Under the pieces are notes generated by a model. That model worked only from the letters and a program-made list of their open reading frames with translations. It ran no database searches and was not told the DNA's origin. From Pseudoalteromonas amylolytica (GTDB lineage: Bacteria > Pseudomonadota > Gammaproteobacteria > Enterobacterales > Alteromonadaceae), in assembly GCF_001854605.1 (NCBI RefSeq), contig NZ_MKJU01000035.1:62001-126000 (forward strand): DNA of 64,000 bases, written 5' to 3'. Positions 1-7,378 of this stretch are shown in pieces (positions within the stretch are counted from its first letter, which is position 1; each line of letters starts with the position of its first letter). Both the position numbers and the translations under genes were made by a program.

Positions 1-1
1 C

Positions 2-565
2 TCTGCGTTTATGGGATATCAAACACATACGGCGGATGTAAAAGAGGCGATTGTGAGAATTGGCTTGGTTGCGTTGAAGGCTTTGGTTACCTGCTATGAG
101 ATGTCACAATTATTTATTAATCGTTTGAAACAAGCCCAAATTGAAGCATTGATTGATGAAGCGTTGGAAAAGGCATTAATGGTGAAGTCGCTTACGCGCT
201 ATTTGAAACAAAGTAGCGACAAACAGCAAAACGCTTTCGCTTGCTGTTTGTTAAGCGCTGTTGGGGTCTTGACCAAAGAATGTGTGTTACCAAGGCATGC
301 ATCTAACTCAGTTTCTAGCTATGCATTGGCTGCCTATTTACTTGCGCTGTGGGGGTTTGATGAGTCTTTGGTTCGCGCTCAATTGGTTAATGATTTACCC
401 CCCGAACCTTATGTCTCATTGACTTTGCTTCATGCAATATCAGAGCAAGTGACGCAAAAAAAAGCATTTGATCTTACTCCTGAGCTTTATTCACGACTAC
501 AAGTGTGTGCGCAGTATGATGCTGTAAAGGCATGGTATCAGGAGAGAGAGCATAAGGTTGAGTGA
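2..565 (+). CDS. HDOD-domain signalling protein, 5' end outside window
   Basis: The frame is open to the window edge, so the start and probably a receiver domain lie upstream. The visible part reads like the end of an HDOD output domain: an alpha-helical stretch with the AIVRIGLVALKALV segment typical of HDOD (compare QAI-LLGL-LR-L), then YALAAYLLALWGF. The usual HHHP-type metal residues are not seen (NDLPPEPY occupies that place), so it is probably not a catalytic HD phosphodiesterase. It lies 3 bp upstream of an H-NOX gene and a histidine kinase. In Shewanella such operons contain response regulators (HnoB, HnoC, HnoD), so this could be an HnoD-like output protein. That role is inferred from context. 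Confidence 0.7.
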   Translation, partial: SAFMGYQTHTADVKEAIVRIGLVALKALVTCYEMSQLFINRLKQAQIEALIDEALEKALMVKSLTRYLKQSSDKQQNAFACCLLSAVGVLTKECVLPRHASNSVSSYALAAYLLALWGFDESLVRAQLVNDLPPEPYVSLTLLHAISEQVTQKKAFDLTPELYSRLQVCAQYDAVKAWYQEREHKVE

Positions 566-568
566 ATC

Positions 569-1123
569 ATGAAAGGGATTATTTTTAGAGGGTTAGAAGA
601 GCTGGTTGTAACATCACACGATATTGCAGTGTGGGAAAAGTTACTGGAAAAACATGCACCGGCAGACAGAGTTTATGTGTCTGCAAAAAATTACCCAGAT
701 GAAGAACTTTTTGCTTTAGCGCAAGAGGTTGCAATTGTTGTAGATAAACCTCTACCGGACGTATTGAGAACGTTCGGGGAGTTTTTATTTACTTATTTAA
801 CGCACAAACATCGCGAGATATTAGATCAGTTTGACGGTTTTAGTTCGTTAATAATGAGTATTGATACGGTCATTCATGCTGAAGTTGCCAAGCTATATCA
901 TGAACCTAATTTGCCAGAAATTCGCTGTGAAAGAATAGATGATAGCCATATTCTGATGTTTTACTGCTCTAAGAGGAAACTATGTTTTTGTGCTGAGGGG
1001 CTCATTCACGGTGCTGCAGAATATTACCAAATGAACGTGAATATTGAACATCAAAAGTGTATGCATCAAGGCGCCGCCGAATGTACTTTGCTGCTTAGTT
1101 TCGGGGAAAAAAAACATGGTTAA
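569..1123 (+). CDS. hnoX: H-NOX heme nitric-oxide/oxygen sensor
   Basis: This is a full-length (184 aa) stand-alone H-NOX protein. It starts MKGIIFRGLEELV and carries the proximal heme ligand His103 in the VIHAEV segment, the following KLYHEPNLP and the heme-propionate motif Y132-x-S134-x-R136. The family binds NO through ferrous heme in the cytoplasm and controls a partner kinase or cyclase. The histidine kinase gene starts 8 nt before this stop codon, so the two are translationally coupled. In Shewanella, Vibrio and Pseudoalteromonas relatives NO-bound H-NOX changes kinase activity and biofilm behaviour; the same job is likely here. Confidence 0.93.
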   Translation: MKGIIFRGLEELVVTSHDIAVWEKLLEKHAPADRVYVSAKNYPDEELFALAQEVAIVVDKPLPDVLRTFGEFLFTYLTHKHREILDQFDGFSSLIMSIDTVIHAEVAKLYHEPNLPEIRCERIDDSHILMFYCSKRKLCFCAEGLIHGAAEYYQMNVNIEHQKCMHQGAAECTLLLSFGEKKHG

Positions 1124-2081
1124 ATCAACCGATGAATACTATCGAGCTTATCTAAGAGAGAAACAAGCCAGAGATGAACTAGAGCAAATTCTTGAAGAAA
1201 AAACCAGAGAGTTATATCAATCAAACAAAGCATTAGAAGAGAAAATTACGCAGTTACAGAGTCAGCAAGCAGTGCTCATGCAGACTGAGAAAATGGCGAC
1301 TTTGGGCACACTATCAGCAGGGGTAGCCCATGAAATTAATAATCCTTTAGCTTATGCTATGAGTAATCTAGAAAGCTTGAATTATGTAAAGCCTGTAATT
1401 GCTGAACTGTTAGTGATCGCAAAAAATGTTTTAGATGAAAAACTTAGTCCTGAAGAACTGCACATAGCGTTGCATCGGCTAAATCAACAGCAGTCATTTG
1501 ACTTTTTGCTAGGGGATATTGATGAATTGCTAGATGATGCGCAAGAGGGGCTTAAAAGAATAGGCGCGATTGTTAAAAATTTACTGAGTTTTGCTAGACC
1601 GAAAAACAACTTGTTGGCGATGGCGGATATTGGCGAGTCTTTGGAAGGTGCGATCAAGCTGTTACATAATCAACTTAAAAACACCCACCTTATATGTAAC
1701 ATACAACCTATACCACTAAGCTACTGCAATTTAGCTGCGCTCAATCAGGTGTTTGTCAACTTACTGTTAAATGCACAACAAGCGTGTGAAGGGAGTGTGC
1801 AAAAGGCGGAAATAGTGGTGGAGTTATTCTGTGAACAAGACAGCATTTATCTGAGCGTTGCAGATAATGGCTGCGGTATGAGTGAACAAACCAAAGAACA
1901 TATTTTTGAACCCTTCTTTACGACCAAACCTGTGGGTCAAGGAACTGGTATGGGGATGGCTATTGTCTATGGCATAATTACTGAGCATCAAGGGGTTATT
2001 ATGATAGAGAGTGCACAGGGGAGTGGCAGTAAAATTGTCTGTAAGCTGCCTGTTTTAACGGAGCCCTTAAATAACATTTAA
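1116..2081 (+). CDS. hnoK: Soluble H-NOX-associated histidine kinase
   Basis: A 321-residue cytoplasmic histidine kinase without membrane segments. An N-terminal coiled coil (about residues 10-60) leads to the H-box with phospho-acceptor His72 (SAGVAHEINNP). The N-box FVNLLLNAQQAC, G1-box VADNGCGM, F-box FEPFFTTK and G2-box GQGTGMGMAIVYG are all intact. The ATG at 1116 was chosen because it overlaps the end of the H-NOX gene in the usual coupled way; an upstream in-frame ATG at 1044 would lie deep inside H-NOX. Very likely it is the kinase whose autophosphorylation is gated by H-NOX, passing phosphate to response regulators encoded upstream or elsewhere. Confidence 0.9.
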   Translation: MVKSTDEYYRAYLREKQARDELEQILEEKTRELYQSNKALEEKITQLQSQQAVLMQTEKMATLGTLSAGVAHEINNPLAYAMSNLESLNYVKPVIAELLVIAKNVLDEKLSPEELHIALHRLNQQQSFDFLLGDIDELLDDAQEGLKRIGAIVKNLLSFARPKNNLLAMADIGESLEGAIKLLHNQLKNTHLICNIQPIPLSYCNLAALNQVFVNLLLNAQQACEGSVQKAEIVVELFCEQDSIYLSVADNGCGMSEQTKEHIFEPFFTTKPVGQGTGMGMAIVYGIITEHQGVIMIESAQGSGSKIVCKLPVLTEPLNNI

Positions 2082-2231
2082 ACATACACCGCCTAGAACA
2101 ATTGTATCATCGCCATACTTCCCACCAGCGAAGACTTAGAACAGCAACACAGTTTCATTCTATAGCTCTAAAGTGTATATAAAAATAGGTTTAAATAACT
2201 AGAAAGTATAGATATTTACAAATCATGTTGA

Positions 2232-2245
2232 CGTTAACGTTAACG
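2232..2245. promoter_or_regulatory. Perfect 14-bp palindrome, possible LacI-type operator
   Basis: CGTTAACGTTAACG is perfectly self-complementary with a central CG, the shape used by LacI-family sugar regulators. It lies about 400 bp upstream of the first chitinase start. The regulator is unknown. Confidence 0.35.
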
Positions 2246-2608
2246 CAATCTTGTGTGAGGTTATATTTATTTATAGCAAAAGTGATCTTCTTATATTTTT
2301 TAGGAATATATAAATTCCTGCTAATTTGGATTAGTTTTTTTTCGAGTTAGCTATAAAAATAATTTTTCATATGACAATTTAGTTTCACAACCTTTTGTTT
2401 TTATATATTAAATTTTTAATCGCCCATGATTTCAATATGAATCCATTTCATGTAATTGCTGAAAAGAATGGGATGATCTTTGTTTAGTTTTTGTGCCATA
2501 TTTATACGAATATATTACTACTCTTCCTCTATGTAGCTTGTCTTGAAGGATGAAAAGTGAGCAAAACGTGATTGACGCTCCTAATTTATGTGTTAGCTTT
2601 AATGTTAA

Positions 2609-2621
2609 TTTGTTAAACAAA
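2609..2621. promoter_or_regulatory. Palindrome just upstream of chitinase start
   Basis: TTTGTT-A-AACAAA is a 6-1-6 palindrome 27 nt before the start codon. It could be an operator or part of the leader; low certainty in such AT-rich DNA. Confidence 0.25.
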
Positions 2622-2648
2622 AGTTACATGTAAAGGTCGGAGATAATC

Positions 2649-5600
2649 ATGAGTTCACAAAAATTACTCAAGTCGGCACTCAAACTGAGTGCCTTAACTT
2701 TAGGATTAATGGGGGCGCAATCATACGCATATGATTGCACCGGTGTCCCAGTATGGCAGCCAGGTATGACGTCAACGGCTGGCAACGTGGTTCAGCAAAA
2801 TGATGTGGCATACGAGGCACAATGGTGGACTCAAGCTGAGCCAGAAACACATTCTGGGCCATGGCAAGAGTGGAAAAATTTGGGCTCTTGTGACAGCGTT
2901 GTCATTAATAAAGATCCGAAAATCAACCAGTTAAGCCCGGTGGATGGTTCTGAGTTTAATGTAAATGACAGCGTTGCCATTACCGCAAATGCAACCGACG
3001 AAGACGGTACGGTTAGCAAAGTTGACTTTTACGTCAATGGTTCTTTAATCTTGACGGATACGTCAGGTACAAATGACAATTTTGAGGCTGCATGGACGGC
3101 GGTCGAAGGTACCCACACCATCTCCGTGAAAGCAACTGACAATGAAGGTGCTGTATCCAGTATGCTTAGTCACCAAGTCATTGTTAAAAGTGACACGCCT
3201 GTTAATAAAGCGCCTGTCGCCGTGCTGGATTTGGTGAATCTACCGCCGAAAGTAACTGTTGGCTCTAGCGTTAAGTTTGCACTTTCAGGTACTGACGAAG
3301 ATGGCTCGGTAACAAAACTGAGCTTTGCGGTTGATGGTACCGAGGTCGTTGCAACAAATGGTGCAGCAACCGAGCACACTTGGGTTGCAACTGAGTTGGG
3401 GCAAGTAACTTTTACCCTAACCGTGACAGACAACGAAGGGGCTACGGGCCAAATCAGCAAACAGATTAACGTTGTGAGCGAGAACCCAGGCACTGATGAT
3501 TGTAAACCGGCTGGTCTTTATCAAACACCTGGTGTGAATACGCCTTACTGTACTGTTTACGACCAAAATGGTCGCGAAATTATGGGACAGGACCACCCGC
3601 GTCGTGTCATTGGTTATTTCACCAGTTGGAGAAATGGCGCGAATGGCCAGCCGAGTTATTTGGTTAAAGATATTCCGTGGGACAAGATTACTCACATCAA
3701 CTACGCATTCGCGCATGTTGATGCAAATAACAAAGTTTCAATTGGCGATCCGAATGCTGCGGGCAATCCAGCGACCAATATGGAATGGCCAGGGGTAGCG
3801 GGCGCTGAAATGGACCCTAGCTTGCCTTATAAAGGTCACTTCAATCTACTCAACAAATATAAAAAACAACACCCAGATGTAAAAACGCTTATCTCAGTAG
3901 GTGGTTGGGCTGAAACTGGTGGCTACTTTGGACCTGATGGCACGCGTGTAAACAGCGGTGGTTTTTACACTATGACCACCAATGCTGATGGCTCAATCAA
4001 CCACGCAGGTATTGACGCATTTGCTAAAAGCGCCGTTGAATTCATCAAGAAATATGGTTTTGATGGGGTAGACATAGATTATGAATATCCATCATCAATG
4101 GATGACTCTGGCCACCCTGATGACTTCCCAATTTCAAATGTTCGTCGCGGTGGTCTAAACGCTTCATATAAGGTGCTTATGGAGCGCTTACGTGAAGAGT
4201 TAGACAAAGCGGGAGAGCAAGATGGCCAGCATTACATGTTGACCATTGCATCACCATCCTCTGGTTATCTACTACGTGGTATGGAAACATTCCAGTCAGT
4301 TAAGTATCTGGATTATGTGAACATTATGTCTTATGACTTACACGGTGCTTGGAACTCTCATGTTGGTCACAATGCTGCGTTATTTGACACCGGTGAAGAC
4401 TCAGAGCTTAAGCAATGGGACGTATATGGCACACCTGAGTTTGAAGGTATTGGCTATCTCAACACTGACTGGGCTGTACGTTACTTCAGAGGCTCAATCT
4501 CAGCGGGTCGAATCAACATTGGTATTCCGTACTACACACGCGGTTTCCAAAATGTACAAGGTGGTACGAATGGCCTTTGGGGACAAGCTGCGCTAGCTGA
4601 CCAAGCAGATTGCCCACCGGGAACAGGTAAAGGTGATAAGAACAAATGCGGTAATGGTGCGGTTGGTATCGATAACTTATGGCACGATAAGAACGATGTA
4701 GGGCTTGAAGTACCCGCAGGTTCAAACCCACTTTGGCATGCTAAAAACTTGCAGCAGGGCATCACTCCAAGCTACCTAGCTGACTATGGACTAGACCCGG
4801 AAAATGACCCAACCGACCAACTTACAGGCACCTATACCCGTCACTACGACTCCGTAGCGGTTGCACCTTGGTTGTGGAATGATCAGAAAAAAGTGTTTAT
4901 CTCAATTGAAGATGAAGAATCTATGGCGACCAAAGTTGATTATGTTATCAACAATGGTCTTGGTGGAATCATGTTCTGGGAGCTTGCGGGGGACTTTGAC
5001 TATGATGCTGCAAGCGGTGAATACTTCATGGGGTCAAGCATGACTAAGCTTGCTTATGACAAGTTTAATCAAAGCGGTGCACCGTACAATGTTCATCAAG
5101 GCAATGCGAACTTCCAACTACCAGAAAAATCGGTTGATGTGAGCTTTGAAGCTAAAGACTTCCCATTGGGTGATGCTAACTATCCGATTAGCCCAACCTT
5201 CGCGTTTACCAATAACTCACAAATTGATTTAACGGGCGCTAAAATCTCGTTTGATGTGCCAGTGGCAACATCGGCCATCTTTAAATCAAACTGGAATGCG
5301 ACTGAAAAGCTTGGTATGGCAGTTGAAGTCAATGGTTCGAATGCCGCGGGTAATAACATTGGTGGCTTTGAAAACGAGTTCCACCGTTTCTCAATCACTT
5401 TAAAAAATGAGTGGGGCGGCACGCCAAAATCATTCGCGCCGGGCGAAACTGTTAACGCACAAGTAATGTATTACATGCCAATTACCGGACCTATCAACTT
5501 TGTCGTAGAGAAAGATGGTAAGCAGTTTGCCTTTAAGTACGAGTATCCACAATTGCCTGAAGCTGTTCCAGGTGATGATGGCGGCGACCCTGTAACTGAG

Positions 5601-5771
5601 TGTGAAGGTACACCCATTGCAGACATCGTTGTGTATCCAACGCTACCACAAGGCACACACGCCGCACAGGGGGATTTAGTGCGCCAAGGTGACGTTATCT
5701 ACAAAGCCAAATGGTGGACCAATCAGGCCCCACAAGGCAGCAGTGACTATCAAGTGGCTTGTAGCCTGTAA
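2649..5771 (+). CDS. Secreted GH18 chitinase with two terminal CBM5/12 modules
   Basis: A 1040-aa endo-acting-type chitinase. Order: Sec signal peptide (cut after QSYA, about residue 27); CBM5/12 chitin-binding module (YEAQWW, about 30-80); two Ig/PKD-like domains with DEDG motifs (about 95-180 and 188-278); GH18 catalytic barrel (about 315-800) with the D472-G-V-D-x-D-x-E479 signature, Glu479 being the proton donor; a beta-rich domain (about 820-960); and a second CBM5/12 with AKWWT at the C-terminus. GGAG precedes the ATG at 2649. It leads the cluster and probably acts on crystalline chitin with the following LPMO and ChiA. The layout resembles ChiC-like enzymes of Pseudoalteromonas, but no symbol is assigned without comparison. 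Confidence 0.93.
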   Translation: MSSQKLLKSALKLSALTLGLMGAQSYAYDCTGVPVWQPGMTSTAGNVVQQNDVAYEAQWWTQAEPETHSGPWQEWKNLGSCDSVVINKDPKINQLSPVDGSEFNVNDSVAITANATDEDGTVSKVDFYVNGSLILTDTSGTNDNFEAAWTAVEGTHTISVKATDNEGAVSSMLSHQVIVKSDTPVNKAPVAVLDLVNLPPKVTVGSSVKFALSGTDEDGSVTKLSFAVDGTEVVATNGAATEHTWVATELGQVTFTLTVTDNEGATGQISKQINVVSENPGTDDCKPAGLYQTPGVNTPYCTVYDQNGREIMGQDHPRRVIGYFTSWRNGANGQPSYLVKDIPWDKITHINYAFAHVDANNKVSIGDPNAAGNPATNMEWPGVAGAEMDPSLPYKGHFNLLNKYKKQHPDVKTLISVGGWAETGGYFGPDGTRVNSGGFYTMTTNADGSINHAGIDAFAKSAVEFIKKYGFDGVDIDYEYPSSMDDSGHPDDFPISNVRRGGLNASYKVLMERLREELDKAGEQDGQHYMLTIASPSSGYLLRGMETFQSVKYLDYVNIMSYDLHGAWNSHVGHNAALFDTGEDSELKQWDVYGTPEFEGIGYLNTDWAVRYFRGSISAGRINIGIPYYTRGFQNVQGGTNGLWGQAALADQADCPPGTGKGDKNKCGNGAVGIDNLWHDKNDVGLEVPAGSNPLWHAKNLQQGITPSYLADYGLDPENDPTDQLTGTYTRHYDSVAVAPWLWNDQKKVFISIEDEESMATKVDYVINNGLGGIMFWELAGDFDYDAASGEYFMGSSMTKLAYDKFNQSGAPYNVHQGNANFQLPEKSVDVSFEAKDFPLGDANYPISPTFAFTNNSQIDLTGAKISFDVPVATSAIFKSNWNATEKLGMAVEVNGSNAAGNNIGGFENEFHRFSITLKNEWGGTPKSFAPGETVNAQVMYYMPITGPINFVVEKDGKQFAFKYEYPQLPEAVPGDDGGDPVTECEGTPIADIVVYPTLPQGTHAAQGDLVRQGDVIYKAKWWTNQAPQGSSDYQVACSL

Positions 5772-5779
5772 CAATTGGA

Positions 5780-5800
5780 TGGGCAGCAATATGCTGCCCA
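5780..5800 (+). terminator. Hairpin between chitinase and LPMO genes
   Basis: TGGGCAGCA-ATA-TGCTGCCCA gives a 9-bp stem with a 3-nt loop, followed by only three T residues and then the LPMO ribosome site. It is more likely an attenuator or mRNA-end stabiliser than a full terminator. Confidence 0.55.
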
Positions 5801-5818
5801 TTTATGGAGAACACAACA

Positions 5819-7255
5819 ATGAACAGCAAGTTATTTAAAACCCCTTTGCTGGTTGCAAGTATCAGCACAGTGTTTATGGGCGCCACTAGTTTCAAAGTTA
5901 ATGCCCATGGTTTTATGGATTTTCCTAAAGCGAGGCAGTCAATTTGTGAAGCACAAGGTGGCTATTGGTGGCCTGAAGATGGCTCAAATATTCCTAATTT
6001 GGCATGTCGAGCTGCATTCCTAGAGTCTGGCTATGTACAGTTTATTCAAGAGCATGAATTTTCAGTAAATACCGCGAATTATAACGACCAGAGTGCCGTT
6101 GAAGCCAATGTGCCCAACGGTCGATTGTGCGCAGGAGGAGACGACCAAAAACGAGGCATGGATTTACCCTCAGCACATTGGCAAAGTACTGAAATTATGC
6201 CGAATGTTAATGGTGAAGTGGCTATCAGGTTTAGGGCTACAACGCCACACAACCCGAGTTTTTGGAAGTTCTACCTAACCAAGGCTGACTTTGATAGAGC
6301 GTCAGATACTGTGCGCTGGGAAGACTTAGAGCTTATCACCGAACTGGGCAATGTAGATTTTGTTAAAGACCCAGACGGTAAGCGCTTTTATGAGATGAAG
6401 GTTAACATTCCACAAGACCGCGTCGGTGAGGCTGTTTTGTATACACGCTGGCAACGCATTGATGTGGTGGGTGAAGGATTTTACAACTGTAGTGACGTGA
6501 CCATCGTGCGTGACACAGGACCCATCCAATGGAGTAGTGCCGGTTATTTTGTTTCTCAAGGACAGCAAGCGCAGGTGGGTGATACGGCATGGGCGCGGGT
6601 ATTCGATGAAACAGGTAAAGAGCTGGTAAGCACCTCACTGAAAATCACCGATTTTAATCATGGAAACTGGGCAGAGCAGTTAGCACAGATGCTTAATCTT
6701 GATCATGCTAGCATTATGAAAGTAGGGGTTAAAAACAGTGATGGTGAGATTGTTTTTGACGCACAAAACTTACTTTCTAATGAAGTGTTTGTGAGCAACT
6801 CAAGTTATACCTACAACCTCACTTTGCAATCTGCACCGGACAATACCCCGCCGCAAATCCATCAGCCAGAGCCTTTGGTGATGGATGAACTATCGAGTGC
6901 GACGCTACATGTACATGCCTTCGATGACGAGCAGCAAACCTTGACTTATCAGTGGCAAGTTCCTCAACAACTAAACTGGACAGGCTCAGGCGCAACGATT
7001 GAGCTGACGGCTCCTGAAGTGTCAGCCGACAGTGAATTTGCCATCACGGTAACGGTCTCTGATGGACAGTTGAGTACATCGGCGCAGGTGCCTGTGACGG
7101 TGAAAAATGTCGACCAACCAGACTATCCCGCTTGGCGCAGTGGTGCAACTTATGTGGGTGGTGACAAAGTATCTCACAACGGCAAAAACTATCAGGCAAA
7201 GTGGTGGACCAGAGGAGAAGAGCCTGGGACCGCATTAGTTTGGCTAGCACTATAA
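5819..7255 (+). CDS. AA10 chitin-active lytic polysaccharide monooxygenase (GbpA-like)
   Basis: A 478-aa copper-dependent chitin oxidase precursor. After a signal peptide ending VNA, the mature chain begins HGFMDFPKAR; His30 is the N-terminal histidine of the copper brace, and the GMDLPSAHW segment supplies the likely second histidine. Domains: AA10 (30 to about 225), a GbpA-like second domain (about 228-335), an Ig/cadherin-like domain (about 340-425) and a C-terminal CBM5/12 (AKWWTRGEEPGTALVW). The start at 5819 has GGAG 9 nt upstream; an in-frame ATG at 5804 sits before that ribosome site and would spoil the signal peptide. It breaks crystalline chitin chains for the two flanking chitinases. 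Confidence 0.93.
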   Translation: MNSKLFKTPLLVASISTVFMGATSFKVNAHGFMDFPKARQSICEAQGGYWWPEDGSNIPNLACRAAFLESGYVQFIQEHEFSVNTANYNDQSAVEANVPNGRLCAGGDDQKRGMDLPSAHWQSTEIMPNVNGEVAIRFRATTPHNPSFWKFYLTKADFDRASDTVRWEDLELITELGNVDFVKDPDGKRFYEMKVNIPQDRVGEAVLYTRWQRIDVVGEGFYNCSDVTIVRDTGPIQWSSAGYFVSQGQQAQVGDTAWARVFDETGKELVSTSLKITDFNHGNWAEQLAQMLNLDHASIMKVGVKNSDGEIVFDAQNLLSNEVFVSNSSYTYNLTLQSAPDNTPPQIHQPEPLVMDELSSATLHVHAFDDEQQTLTYQWQVPQQLNWTGSGATIELTAPEVSADSEFAITVTVSDGQLSTSAQVPVTVKNVDQPDYPAWRSGATYVGGDKVSHNGKNYQAKWWTRGEEPGTALVWLAL

Positions 7256-7266
7256 CGAGGTTACAT

Positions 7267-7288
7267 ACCGCCACAGGTAAGTGGCGGT
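7267..7288. terminator. Hairpin between LPMO and ChiA genes
   Basis: ACCGCCAC-AGGTAA-GTGGCGGT is an 8-bp GC-rich stem starting 12 nt after the LPMO stop, without a T-run. It probably tunes or protects mRNA rather than ending transcription fully. Confidence 0.45.
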
Positions 7289-7378
7289 GAATGATAAAAA
7301 GTTAGGTTTATTATTGGTACAACAATCATCCACCTTAATCGGCTGGATACAACATGTAAAAATAAGGTTGAGAAAGTA

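Larger units (their letters stand above)
2082..2648 (+). other. 567-bp AT-rich leader of the chitinase cluster
   Basis: No convincing gene is seen; the only antisense reading frame (2432-2620) lacks a ribosome site and known motifs. Two palindromes are listed separately. The long AT-rich stretch between them probably holds the chitinase promoter, but I could not pick a clear -35/-10 pair. Confidence 0.5.

Noticed and set aside
3170..3716. Long antisense reading frames within the chitinase gene
   Set aside because: No ribosome sites, no recognisable domains, and composition explained by the sense gene; the same holds for antisense frames in the NLR-like, helicase and kinase genes.
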